Positions 6,985 through 18,045 of a DNA stretch of 64,000 nucleotides are shown in pieces (the stretch's first letter is position 1; each line of letters opens with the position of its first letter). Both the position numbers and the translations under genes were made by a program. Source of the DNA: Engelhardtia mirabilis (GTDB taxonomy: Bacteria > Planctomycetota > UBA1135 > GCA-002686595); the NCBI RefSeq assembly GCF_007748095.1, contig NZ_CP036287.1, positions 2,852,001 to 2,916,000 on the forward strand, written 5' to 3'. Under the pieces are notes generated by a model that was not told the origin of the DNA, searched no databases, and saw only the letters and a list, made by a program, of their open reading frames with translations.

Positions 6985-9225
6985 ATGGTTGATCGACGTG
7001 ACCAGGAACGGCCCGAGCCCCTGCGTTTCGTGCGCAAGCGCGATGGGCGTGTCGTGGGTTTCGACCGCGGCAAAATCTCGGACGCCGTCCGGCGCGCGAC
7101 GAGCGCGGCGGGCGAGGAGGACGCGGCCTTCGCCGACGACGTGGCGGCCGTGGTCGAGATGGCCCTGGCGCGCGGCGCCGGCCGCCAGGCGAACGGCGAC
7201 GAGCACCGCATGGGTTCGGACGGCCCCCCGGTTCCGGAGATCGAGGCGATCCAGGACTGCGTCGAGCGCGCCCTGATCGAACTCGGCCGCGCCGCTGTGG
7301 CCAAGGCCTACATCCTCTATCGCGACCGACGCGCCCGCGCCCGCGAGGCCCTACGGGTGCGGCCGCCGACGAATGCCGCCCACGATGTCGAGGTGCTCGA
7401 GGCCGACCGCACCGCGGCCTGGAGCAAGTCGCGCATCGCGGCCGCGCTTGTGACCGAAGCCGAGTTGCCCCGCGACGTGGCCGAGACCGTCGCTACGCGG
7501 GTGGAAGAACGCGTCTTCGCGGCGGGTCTGGAGTCCATCTCCACGAGCCTGATCCGCGCCCTGGTCGACAACGAGCTGGTCGACCTGGGCCTGACCGCGG
7601 CCCTCGAACGCCAGGAGCCGGTGTCCCTGCCGCGCCACGACCTGCGCCTGTTGTTCGGCGGCGAGGGCGAGCGGTGTTGGTCCCCCTGGCTCGACCTGCG
7701 CGAGCGCGGCGACACCGGCCCGCCCGAGGCCCTCGAGCGCTCCGACCTGGAGCGCGCCCTGGCTGGCGAGGCCCTGCGGCGCTTCGCCCTGCGCGACGTG
7801 CTCGACGCGCGCGGTCGCGAGTTGCACCTGGGCGGCGACATGCACGTGGAGGACCTGCGCTCGCCGCACCTCTACCTGACCCTCGGCATCCCGGCCGAAC
7901 TGGCCGCGGCCGGCAGCGCGGGATCCGACGGTCCCTTCGGCCTGCTCGCGTCCCTGCCCTCGCTCCTGGCCAGCACCGCCCGCGGCATCGCCCTGGAGGA
8001 CACCGGCGCCCTGCTCGGAGACCTGGCCCGCGCCACTCGGCCGCGCTCGCCCCTGGGTCTGGGCGGCTGGCTGCGGGCCGTCGCTGCGGTGGCCGAGGCC
8101 TCCGGTCGGCGCGTCGACGTGCACTCGCCCGGAACGCGCCACGCCGCCGCGCGCGCGCGGCTGCTCGAGGAGTGGGTCGAACTGGACCAGGCGCCCCTCT
8201 CGCCGCGACTCCTCCTGGACGAGTCCGAGGTCGCCGAGTTGGCCGCCTCGTCGTCGGGGGAGCGCGCGCGCCTGTTGCGCCTGCTCGAGTCCGGCCGCGC
8301 CGTGGCCACCTTCGGTCGCGAGGGCGAGCAGTTCGCGGCCCCCGGTTGCCGCCGCCAGGCGCGCGAGCGTGGGCTGGTGGCCTGTGGCGGCGCGGTGGCC
8401 ATCAACTTGCCGCGCCTGGCCCGGGCCGCCGGCCCCTGGCGCGAGGAGCGCATGATGGAGGACCTCTTCGGCCTTCTGTCCTGCGCCGTCGAGACCTGCC
8501 GCGCCCTGCAACGCTTCCAGAATTCCGCCGCCTCCGCGCGACCCCTGACCCTGCGTCCGCGCGTCGGCTACGCTCTGGTGCCGGTGGGCCTGCGCGAAGC
8601 ACTGCGGGTGCTCGGCGACGGTCAGGTCGACGCCGAACAGGGCGCGCGCTTGCTCGGATTGATGGTCGAGGCCGCCAGTCGTTTCCCCGGACCCGGCGCG
8701 CCGGCGATGGTGGTCAGCCCCTTCTTCGGCGAGCGCGCGCGCCTGCGGTTGTTCGGCCTGGACGTGGAACGCAGCGGCGCGCCCGGCGTGCGCCAGGGCC
8801 TGCTGTTCGACGGCGCGGCCGACGTGCCCGGCGCAGACTGGGCCGAGGGTGCCGGACGGCGTCCCTACGGGCTGGGCTACGCCCTCGCGGTGCGCGGGCG
8901 ACTGCGACCGGGCGAGGGTGAGGCGGAGCTGATGCGAACCCTGCCCAGTGGCGCGCTCTACCCCGCGCTCCCGGCGTCGGTCGACGAGCCCACGGCCCAC
9001 GACCGCTTCCTGGCCGCTCGCGAGCGCCAGCGGGGCGTCGACCCGGGCGAGCTGTTGCCGCTGGAGGGCGAGCGTGCGCGGCTGCGGCTGCTCGGCGACG
9101 ACGAACGCCTGGCCGAGGTGGTCGCCGCAGTGAGCGGAGCGCGTGACAACGATGCGACCAAGGTCGCCCCGAGTAGCGTCGGGATCGAGCAGGCGAAGAC
9201 AGAGGATCCCCGCGAAGACCGCTGA
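6985..9225 (+). CDS. Double ATP-cone, NrdD-like protein without glycyl-radical domain
   Basis: A 746-residue protein that looks like a degenerate class III ribonucleotide reductase. Residues about 14-115 form a clear ATP-cone (RFVRKRDGRVVGFDRGKI to KAYILYRDRR). A second cone-like region follows at about 135-200 (WSKSRIAAALVTEAELPR to ISTSLIRALVDNEL). The body keeps NrdD landmarks in order: GGDMHVEDL near 283 (like the GDIHIHDL motif), a GCR with Cys455 where NrdD has its thiyl cysteine, and INLPRLA at 473 (NrdD: INLPRIA). The C-terminus has no RVxGY-type glycyl-radical loop and no CxxC zinc site, so normal class III catalysis looks impossible. It may be a nucleotide-sensing or regulatory paralogue working with NrdR. 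NrdD homology is my reading of motifs, not a search result. Confidence 0.6.
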   Translation: MVDRRDQERPEPLRFVRKRDGRVVGFDRGKISDAVRRATSAAGEEDAAFADDVAAVVEMALARGAGRQANGDEHRMGSDGPPVPEIEAIQDCVERALIELGRAAVAKAYILYRDRRARAREALRVRPPTNAAHDVEVLEADRTAAWSKSRIAAALVTEAELPRDVAETVATRVEERVFAAGLESISTSLIRALVDNELVDLGLTAALERQEPVSLPRHDLRLLFGGEGERCWSPWLDLRERGDTGPPEALERSDLERALAGEALRRFALRDVLDARGRELHLGGDMHVEDLRSPHLYLTLGIPAELAAAGSAGSDGPFGLLASLPSLLASTARGIALEDTGALLGDLARATRPRSPLGLGGWLRAVAAVAEASGRRVDVHSPGTRHAAARARLLEEWVELDQAPLSPRLLLDESEVAELAASSSGERARLLRLLESGRAVATFGREGEQFAAPGCRRQARERGLVACGGAVAINLPRLARAAGPWREERMMEDLFGLLSCAVETCRALQRFQNSAASARPLTLRPRVGYALVPVGLREALRVLGDGQVDAEQGARLLGLMVEAASRFPGPGAPAMVVSPFFGERARLRLFGLDVERSGAPGVRQGLLFDGAADVPGADWAEGAGRRPYGLGYALAVRGRLRPGEGEAELMRTLPSGALYPALPASVDEPTAHDRFLAARERQRGVDPGELLPLEGERARLRLLGDDERLAEVVAAVSGARDNDATKVAPSSVGIEQAKTEDPREDR

Positions 9226-9248
9226 GGAGCGGCGGGAACACAAGGAAC

Positions 9249-12200
9249 ATGCGTCTCAAACGACTCGAACTGTTCGGCTTCAAGTCCTTCGCGGACCGCA
9301 CCGTGCTCGATTTTCCCCATGCCTTCACGGGCATCGTGGGGCCCAACGGCTGCGGTAAAAGCAACGTCGTGGACGCCGTGCGTTGGGTGTTGGGCGAGAC
9401 GCGCCCGACGTCCATGCGCGGCGGCGAGATGACCGACGTGATCTTCAAGGGCTCGACCTCGCGCCCGGCGGTGTCGGTGGCAGAGGTCACGCTGGTCGTC
9501 GACAACACCTGCGGCACGATCCCGGCCCACGGGGCCGAGGTCGCCGTGACGCGGCGCGTGTTCCGCTCCGGCGAGGGCGAGTACGAGATCGACGGCAGCC
9601 GCGTGCGGCTCAAGGACGTGCGCGACCTCTTGTTCGACACGGGTCTGGGCAGTCGCGGCTACTCGGTGCTCGAGCAGGGCAAGATCGACGCGGTCCTGTC
9701 CGCCAACCCCCACGATCGCCGCGCGATCTTCGAGGAGGCGGCGGGCGTCAGCCGCTTCCGCCAGCGCCGCAAGGAGACCGAGAGTCGCCTCAAGCGCGTA
9801 GACCAGGACCTGGAGCGTCTGGACGACGTGGTCGGCGAGCTCGAGTCGCGGGTGCGCTCGCTCAAGGTCCAGGCCGGCCGCGCGCGGACTTGGGTCGAGG
9901 TGCGCGACGAGTGGCGCGAGCGCGGGGTCAAGTTGGCCCAGCACCAGCTCTTGACCCTCGACGGCGCCCTGTCGACCACGGACGAGGAGCTGCTCGAGGT
10001 CGACGCGGTGCTCGCGGGCCTGCGTGAGCAGCGCGAGAGCGCCGAGCACGACCTGGCCGAGCGCGAGGCCGAGCAGGCGCAGCTCGCCGGGCGGGTGGAC
10101 GAGGCGGGAGCAGCCCTGAGCGAGGTCTCGGGCGAGCTCCTGACCCTCGACGAGCGCTCGCGGCAGCTCTCCGCGCGGGTCGACGCCTGGCGCGCCACGG
10201 CCGAGGCCGAGGCCCGTCGGGTGGACGAGTTGGGTGAGCGACTGGGCCTGCGTGGGGCCGAGCTCGAGGCCGCCCGGGCCGAACGCGAGCAGGCGACCAG
10301 CGACGCCGAGCGGGCGGAGTCGGCCCTCGAGGAGCTCGGTGGAGCCTTCCGTGAGGCGGCCCGTCGCTACCGCGAGGCGCGTCACCAGAGCGAAGAACAG
10401 TCCAAGCGCGTCAACGGACTGATCCACGACAAGGCCTCGGCCTACAACGCTGCGCGCCAGCTCGAGTCTTCCCTGGGTCCGCTCACCGAACGGGCCGAGC
10501 GCGCGGAAGTGCGCTTGACCGAGCTGCGCGAGCGGCTGGCGGCGGCGCGCCAGGAGTGGACCTCCGCCGAGGGCGCCCTGGCCGAGGCCGAGGGCGCGTG
10601 CACGGCGGCCCAGGAAGAGCACGCGGAGCTGACCGCCGGTCTGCAGCGCCTGCGCGAGACCGAATCGGGCTGCAAGGAGGAGCGCCGCCGGATCGAGGTC
10701 GAGCGCGCCGCCCTGCGCAGCCGCGTGGAGGCCCTGCTCGACTGGGAGCGCGAGCGCGAGAGTCTCGACGCGGGCGCGCGCAGCCTGCTCGAAGGCCAGG
10801 GGCCGATCGACGCAGACGTTCTCGGGGGCCTGTTGGCCGACCACGTACACACGACACCCGAGTACGCCCGCGCCCTGGACGCGGCCCTGGGTCTGTCGGC
10901 CGAGGCGATCGTGTTGCAGGACGAGTCGGAGGCTGCCGCAATCGGCGCCTGGCTCAAGGAACGCGAGATCGGCCAGGCACGCCTGGTCGTGCCCGGTGGC
11001 CTGAACCGCGGCAATTGCGAGCCGGTCATCCCGGAGGTCTCGATCGACCTGCGCGAGCACGTGCACGGGCTCTTGCTCGAGCACGTGCGCGTCTCGACCG
11101 AGCTGATCCCGGTGGCGCACCTGCTCCTGTGCGACTGCATCCTGGTCAGCGACCTCGAGTCCGCCCTGGCGTTGACCGAGGAGCTGCCCGGCTGGCGCTT
11201 GGTGACGCCCGAGGGCGATCTGGTCGACGCCACGGGAGTGCTCGCCGGCTACCGCGAGGTGCAGCAGGGCGCCGTGGGGCGCCGCGCCCAGGCGGCCGAG
11301 CTGGAGTCGGAGGCCGCGGCCTTGGACACCCGCCTGGACGAGCTGGCGGTTGAAGAGGAGCGTGCGCGCGCCGAGCGCGAGGCTCTGGAGGTTCGCCTGA
11401 CCGCCGCCGCCGAGGCGGTCGAGCGCGCCCGCGCGGCCTACGCGTCGGCGACCAGCAGGCTGCGGACCGCCGAGGTTCGCACCGGGGACGCGGAGCGCGG
11501 TCTGGGTGACGCCGAGGCGGAGTCGGTGGGGCTGATCGACGAGCGCGCGCGCGCCGAGGAGCGGCTGGTCGAGCTGCGGCGCGAGCACGAGCACGCCGAG
11601 CGCGCCTTCGAGTTGGAGAACAGTCGACTCGAGGAGCTCGAGAAGAGTCGTCACGCGATCGAGGCCGAGCGTGACGAGACCGGCCGCGAGGAGCACCGCG
11701 CGCGGGTCGAGATGACCCGTGCCCGCGAGCAGGCCCAGGCCCTCGAACGGCGCCTGTCCGACCTCGGGCGCGTGGTCGAAGAGCTGCAGCTCGAGATCGA
11801 GCGGGCCCGGCGCCTGGCGCGCGAGAACGAGAGCCAGGCCGAGGAGGGCGGCGAGGAGTCCCAGGCCATCGGCGCGCGGCGGGCGGAGCTCGAGATCGAG
11901 CGCAGCGCCGCGGCGGAGGAACTCGAGCGTCGCCGCAACGAGGAGCGCTCCGGTCGCGAGCGGATCGACACGCTGCGGCGCGGTGCCGACGTGGTCACGC
12001 GCGAGCTGGAGGGCCTGATGGCCCGGCGAGGCGAGCGGCAGCTCGACCGCCAGCGGGCGGAGCTGTCGCGCGAGGAGCTGCTGCGGCGCTCCGAGGACGA
12101 CTTCAAGTTGGACGCGGAGGCCCTGCGTGAGGACTTCGAGCCCAGCCCCGAGTTGCTCGAGGCGGAGCACCTCGAGGCCCTGGAGGTCGACGTGCTCGAG

Positions 12201-12995
12201 CTCAAGCGCAAGCTGGATCGACTCGGGCCGGTCAACCTCGAGGCGGTCGAAGAGCTCGAGGGCGTCGCCGAGCGACTGGAGTTCCTGACCACCCAGCGCT
12301 CCGACCTGATCGAGGCCAAGTCCGAGCTGGTCAGCACCCTCGAGACGATCAACTCCGAGAGCGAGCGCCTGTTCCTCGAGGCCTTCGAGGAGATCCGCGG
12401 CCACTTCCGCACGATCTTCCGTCAGCTCTTCGGCGGCGGTAAGGCCGACGTCGAGCTGGCCGAGGGCGAGCCGGTGCTGGAGGCGGGGATCGAGATCACC
12501 GCGCGTCCGCCCGGCCGCGAGACCCTGCCGATCGGCCTGCTCTCCGGTGGCCAGCGCACGATGACGGCCCTCGCACTGCTGTTTGCGGTGTTCAAGTCCC
12601 GCCCGAGCCCCTTCTGTGTGCTCGACGAGGTCGACGCCGCCCTCGACGACGCCAACGTGGGCCGCTTCCTGTCGATGCTCGACGGCTTCGTGGCGGACAC
12701 CCAGTTCATCGTGGTGACCCACAACAAGGGCACCATGGCCGCCAGCGACATGCTCTACGGCGTGACCATGGAAACCAAGGGCGTCTCGCGCAACGTCTCC
12801 GTCGAGCTGTCCGACGTGGACAACTTCGTGCCCGAGGCCATCGGTGATGCCCGCGCCGCGGCCCAGAGCCACGCGGACACCTCCGCCGCCGCAGCCCAGG
12901 TGGGGGACGAGGACGCGGACGACGAGCCGGTGGTGGAGCTCGCGCCGCACGAACCGACGAGGGTCGACGTGCCCGAGAAGGTCGAGTCCCGCTAG
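9249..12995 (+). CDS. smc: Chromosome segregation ATPase SMC
   Basis: SMC is the core ATPase of bacterial condensin, which organises and separates chromosomes. The 1248-residue protein begins MRLKRLELFGFKSFADRT and has the Walker A motif GPNGCGKSN in the first 40 residues. Long Glu/Arg-rich coiled coils flank a hinge at roughly residues 515-600 (ILGGLLADHVHTTPEYARAL-like region to ARLVVPGG). The C-terminal head has LSGGQ (1098-1102) and Walker B with the D-loop (FCVLDEVDAALDDANVGRF). The final 60 or so residues are acidic and low-complexity. It starts 23 bp after the NrdD-like gene and ends in TAG, followed by a strong inverted-repeat element. Confidence 0.96.
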   Translation: MRLKRLELFGFKSFADRTVLDFPHAFTGIVGPNGCGKSNVVDAVRWVLGETRPTSMRGGEMTDVIFKGSTSRPAVSVAEVTLVVDNTCGTIPAHGAEVAVTRRVFRSGEGEYEIDGSRVRLKDVRDLLFDTGLGSRGYSVLEQGKIDAVLSANPHDRRAIFEEAAGVSRFRQRRKETESRLKRVDQDLERLDDVVGELESRVRSLKVQAGRARTWVEVRDEWRERGVKLAQHQLLTLDGALSTTDEELLEVDAVLAGLREQRESAEHDLAEREAEQAQLAGRVDEAGAALSEVSGELLTLDERSRQLSARVDAWRATAEAEARRVDELGERLGLRGAELEAARAEREQATSDAERAESALEELGGAFREAARRYREARHQSEEQSKRVNGLIHDKASAYNAARQLESSLGPLTERAERAEVRLTELRERLAAARQEWTSAEGALAEAEGACTAAQEEHAELTAGLQRLRETESGCKEERRRIEVERAALRSRVEALLDWERERESLDAGARSLLEGQGPIDADVLGGLLADHVHTTPEYARALDAALGLSAEAIVLQDESEAAAIGAWLKEREIGQARLVVPGGLNRGNCEPVIPEVSIDLREHVHGLLLEHVRVSTELIPVAHLLLCDCILVSDLESALALTEELPGWRLVTPEGDLVDATGVLAGYREVQQGAVGRRAQAAELESEAAALDTRLDELAVEEERARAEREALEVRLTAAAEAVERARAAYASATSRLRTAEVRTGDAERGLGDAEAESVGLIDERARAEERLVELRREHEHAERAFELENSRLEELEKSRHAIEAERDETGREEHRARVEMTRAREQAQALERRLSDLGRVVEELQLEIERARRLARENESQAEEGGEESQAIGARRAELEIERSAAAEELERRRNEERSGRERIDTLRRGADVVTRELEGLMARRGERQLDRQRAELSREELLRRSEDDFKLDAEALREDFEPSPELLEAEHLEALEVDVLELKRKLDRLGPVNLEAVEELEGVAERLEFLTTQRSDLIEAKSELVSTLETINSESERLFLEAFEEIRGHFRTIFRQLFGGGKADVELAEGEPVLEAGIEITARPPGRETLPIGLLSGGQRTMTALALLFAVFKSRPSPFCVLDEVDAALDDANVGRFLSMLDGFVADTQFIVVTHNKGTMAASDMLYGVTMETKGVSRNVSVELSDVDNFVPEAIGDARAAAQSHADTSAAAAQVGDEDADDEPVVELAPHEPTRVDVPEKVESR

Positions 12996-13005
12996 GACTC
13001 GAATC

Positions 13006-13120
13006 GCGGGGTCCATCGGTCAGCGGGGCTTCTGGAGGGTCGTACGGTGCCGCGACCAATTGGCCCGTGCGGGTCGTACGGTGCCGCGGCACCAGAAGCC
13101 CCGCCGACGCTTGACCCCGC
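13006..13120. repeat. REP/MITE-like inverted-repeat element after smc
   Basis: Nested inverted repeats: GCGGGGTC (13006-13013) pairs with GACCCCGC (13113-13120), and GCGGGGCTTCTGG (13023-13035) pairs perfectly with CCAGAAGCCCCGC (13092-13104). Between the arms an 18-bp unit beginning GGGTCGTACGG occurs twice in direct orientation (13037-13054 and 13071-13088), the second copy running into the palindrome GGTGCCGCGGCACC. Positions 13066-13086 match the arm of the palindrome at 60140-60160 at 20 of 21 bases. It may also end smc transcription. The remaining gap up to 13406 holds an 8-bp inverted repeat (13149-13156 with 13176-13183) and presumably the prkA promoter, which I cannot place. Confidence 0.7.
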
Positions 13121-13406
13121 CGGCGTTCAGACCCCGTAACGCCCGTCACCTGCCGGTCATCCACCTGGGGACCTTCCGGCAGGGGCGAGTCGGAAAGGAG
13201 TTCGCACTTCGGGACGTTCCGGCTTCCCAACCGTGGAGCGGGTTTGCCTGTGCGAGTCCCGTCTCGAGCGCAGCAGCCCCACGCCACCTCAAGGCGCCGA
13301 CGCGGTCATCCGAAACCGCAGAGGACGCCTTCAATACTCCCCGCGCGTGGGTGGACCTCCCCGACCCGTCGCGCGTGCAGCCGACGAGTCGGTGCTGCGA
13401 CCTCTC

Positions 13407-15452
<2,046 letters not shown>

Positions 15453-15464
15453 CAGGAACTCCAC

Positions 15465-16580
15465 GTGTCGACACCGCTCTACCGCATCGACGCCGACCAC
15501 TCACGGTTCCGCGACATCGTCCGGGGCCGGATTCGGCGCGACCTGCGGCGCTTCCTGGCCAGCGGCGAGCTGATCGGGCGCTGTGGCGAGAAGGCGGTGT
15601 CGATCCCCCTGCCGCAGATCGAGCTGCCGCGCTTCCGCTTCGGTGACAACGACGGCGGCGAGGGGCAGGGCTCGGGCGAGGGTGAGTCCCAGCCCGGCCA
15701 GCCCGCGGACGGCGAGGGCGGCGGCGGCCAGGCCGGGGACGGCGAGGGCCAGCACATCCTCGAGGTCGAGGTGGACCTGGACGACCTGGCGGAGATGCTG
15801 GGCGAGGAGCTCGAGCTGCCCAACATCCAGCCCCGCGGCCGGCGGGAGATCGAGGCCGACGGCGCGCGCTACACGGGCGTCCGGACAGCTGGGCCGGACT
15901 CCCTGCGCCACTTCCGCCGCAGCTACAAGCGCGCCCTCCTGCGCGAGGTGGCCAGCGGCACCTGGGACGCGGACCAACCGATCATCGTGCCGGTGCGCGA
16001 GGACTTCCGCTTCCGCGCCCGCAAGCTCTCCAAGCAGCCGGACTCCTCGGCCGTGGTCTTCCACATGATGGACGTCTCCGGCTCGATGGGGCGCGAGCAG
16101 AAGGAGATCGTCCGCATCCAGGCCTTCTGGATCGACGCCTGGCTGCGCAAGCAGTACCGCAACCTCGAGGTGGTCTACATCGTCCACGACGCCGCCGCGC
16201 GCCAGGTCGACCAGCACACCTTCTTCCACCTGCGCGAGTCGGGCGGCACCAAGATTTCCTCCGCCTACGACCTGTGCCTGAAGCAGATCCTCGACCGCTA
16301 CCGGCCCGAGGACTGGAACATCTACCCCTTCCACTACTCGGACGGCGACAACTGGTCGGCGCGCGACACCGACCTTTGCGTCTCCCTCTTGCGCGACGAG
16401 GTGCTGCCGCGCGCCAACCAGTTCTGCTACAGCCAGGTCAAGAGCGCCCACGGGTCCGGGCAGTTCAAGAAGGACCTGGACTCGCACTTCGAGGACGTGC
16501 CCGAGCTGGTCACGGTCAGCCTCGAGGACCGCAGCGGGATCCCCGAGAGCATCCGCGCCTTCCTCGGCGCCGGGAGGTGA
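15465..16580 (+). CDS. yeaH: YeaH/YhbH family protein (DUF444) with VWA-like domain
   Basis: A 371-residue partner of PrkA. The GTG start at 15465 has AGGA seven bases upstream. The N-terminus (YRIDADHSRFRDIVRGRI and IPLPQIELPRFRFG) is diagnostic for DUF444. A Gly/Glu-rich low-complexity linker follows at about residues 63-100. The rest is a von Willebrand A-like domain with a MIDAS motif DVSGSMG. Its biochemical role is not established; the family occurs almost always with PrkA and SpoVR. Confidence 0.92.
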   Translation: MSTPLYRIDADHSRFRDIVRGRIRRDLRRFLASGELIGRCGEKAVSIPLPQIELPRFRFGDNDGGEGQGSGEGESQPGQPADGEGGGGQAGDGEGQHILEVEVDLDDLAEMLGEELELPNIQPRGRREIEADGARYTGVRTAGPDSLRHFRRSYKRALLREVASGTWDADQPIIVPVREDFRFRARKLSKQPDSSAVVFHMMDVSGSMGREQKEIVRIQAFWIDAWLRKQYRNLEVVYIVHDAAARQVDQHTFFHLRESGGTKISSAYDLCLKQILDRYRPEDWNIYPFHYSDGDNWSARDTDLCVSLLRDEVLPRANQFCYSQVKSAHGSGQFKKDLDSHFEDVPELVTVSLEDRSGIPESIRAFLGAGR

Positions 16581-16584
16581 TCCC

Positions 16585-18000
16585 ATGCGCCTGCGACACG
16601 ACCTGCCGACCGCCCTCAAGTACCACGCCCTGGTGATCGAGAAGGCCGCCGCCGAGAGCGGGCTGGATCACTTCGACGTGTGCTTCGAGCTGCTCGACGC
16701 CCGCGACGTGAACGGCGTGGCGGCCTACGGCGGCTTCCCGGTGCGCTATCCCTCCTGGCGCTTCGGCATGGACTTCGAGCGCCTGCAGAAGGGCTACGAC
16801 TGGGGCCTGTCGAAGATCTACGAGCTGGTCATCAACAACGACCCGACCATCGCCTACCTGGTGCGCTCCAACTCGCTGCTCGAGCAGAAGCTGGTGATGG
16901 CCCACGTCTTCGGCCACGCGGACTTCTTCAAGCACAACGCCTGCTTCGCGGGCACCGACCGGCACATGCTCGACACGATGGGGCGGCACTCGACCCAGGT
17001 GCGGCGCATCATCGACTCGGTCGGGCTCGAGAAGGTCGAGCGCAGCCTCGATCGCCTGCTCTCCCTGGACGGCCTGATCGACCCCTACCTGCACCGCCAC
17101 ACCCAGGCCGCGCGGCCCAAGCCGCGTCCAGCCATGTCGGAGCGCTCGTTCCAACTGCTCGAGCAGATGAGCGAGCCCCTGACCCGCGACAAGCCGGTGG
17201 CGGAGCTCTTGCCGGTGCCCGACGCGGACCTGCCGACCCTCGACATCCTGGGCTACCTCGAGAAGCACGCGCCCCTCTCGCAGTGGGAGCGCGAGCTCTT
17301 GCGGATCGTGCGCGCCGAGGCCTACTACTTCGCGCCGCAGCGCCTGACCAAGATCGCCAACGAGGGCTGGGCCTGCTACTGGCACAGCAAGATCCTCACG
17401 GGCGGCATCCTCGAGCCGTCGGAGGTGATCGACTTCGCCGACGTGCACTCCGGGGCGACGTCCGCGGCGCCCGGGCAGCTCAATCCCTACCGCCTCGGCC
17501 TGCGGCTGATGCGCTACGCCGAGTCGAAGGGGCACGACCTGTTCCTGCTGCGCAGCGTCCACAGCGACGTGAGCCTGATCGACGAGCTGGTCGACGAGCA
17601 GTTCGTGCTCGAGTACCTCGGGATCCGCAGGCGCGACCTGCAGGCGGCGCGCCAGGCCGGCCTCGACTGGGTCAAGTGGAAGGAGAAGCTGCTCGGCGAC
17701 CTCGCCTGGGGCGGGCTGCCCAAGATCGAGTTGATCGCGCGCGACGCCCACACCGGCTGCTTGCGCCTGCGGCACCACCACGACGGCCGCGACCTGCAAT
17801 TGGCCCAGGCCGGCGAGACGATCAAGAACCTCGCGGCGGTGTGGGGCGGTCCGGTCGAGATCGAGACCCTGGTCGAGTCCTCGCCGCGGATCCTGCGCGC
17901 CGCCGACGGACAGTTCGAGCTGGTCGATCTGGACGAGCCCCCCTGCGACACGCAGACCCCGCCCGCGGGCCCCGACCTGCCCGCCGCCCGCGCGAGCTGA
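16585..18000 (+). CDS. spoVR: SpoVR family protein
   Basis: A 471-residue SpoVR/YcgB-type protein, third gene of the prkA cluster. It starts at ATG 16585 with GGAGG upstream, four bases after the yeaH stop. Family landmarks include YGGFPVRYPSWRFGMDFERLQKGYDWGLSKIYELVINN and LVMAHVFGHADFFKHN in segments, and YYFAPQRLTKIANEGWACYWHSKI. In Bacillus the founding member is needed for spore cortex formation, but the family is far wider than spore formers. The C-terminal 15 residues are Pro/Ala-rich. A 9-bp hairpin follows the stop. Confidence 0.93.
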   Translation: MRLRHDLPTALKYHALVIEKAAAESGLDHFDVCFELLDARDVNGVAAYGGFPVRYPSWRFGMDFERLQKGYDWGLSKIYELVINNDPTIAYLVRSNSLLEQKLVMAHVFGHADFFKHNACFAGTDRHMLDTMGRHSTQVRRIIDSVGLEKVERSLDRLLSLDGLIDPYLHRHTQAARPKPRPAMSERSFQLLEQMSEPLTRDKPVAELLPVPDADLPTLDILGYLEKHAPLSQWERELLRIVRAEAYYFAPQRLTKIANEGWACYWHSKILTGGILEPSEVIDFADVHSGATSAAPGQLNPYRLGLRLMRYAESKGHDLFLLRSVHSDVSLIDELVDEQFVLEYLGIRRRDLQAARQAGLDWVKWKEKLLGDLAWGGLPKIELIARDAHTGCLRLRHHHDGRDLQLAQAGETIKNLAAVWGGPVEIETLVESSPRILRAADGQFELVDLDEPPCDTQTPPAGPDLPAARAS

Positions 18001-18008
18001 GCGCGCGC

Positions 18009-18029
18009 TTGCGACGGCCGCCGTCGCAA
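18009..18029. terminator. Hairpin after spoVR
   Basis: TTGCGACGG (18009-18017) and CCGTCGCAA (18021-18029) form a perfect 9-bp stem with a 3-nt loop. There is no T-tract. It would end the prkA-yeaH-spoVR transcript or protect its 3' end, though the next gene starts only 17 bp later. Confidence 0.55.
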
Positions 18030-18045
18030 CCGAGACTCGTGCGCG

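Noticed and set aside
8958..13016. Very long open frame antisense to smc, and similar long antisense frames elsewhere
   Set aside because: High GC content and third-position bias create long stop-free frames opposite real genes. The products are low-complexity and match no family.
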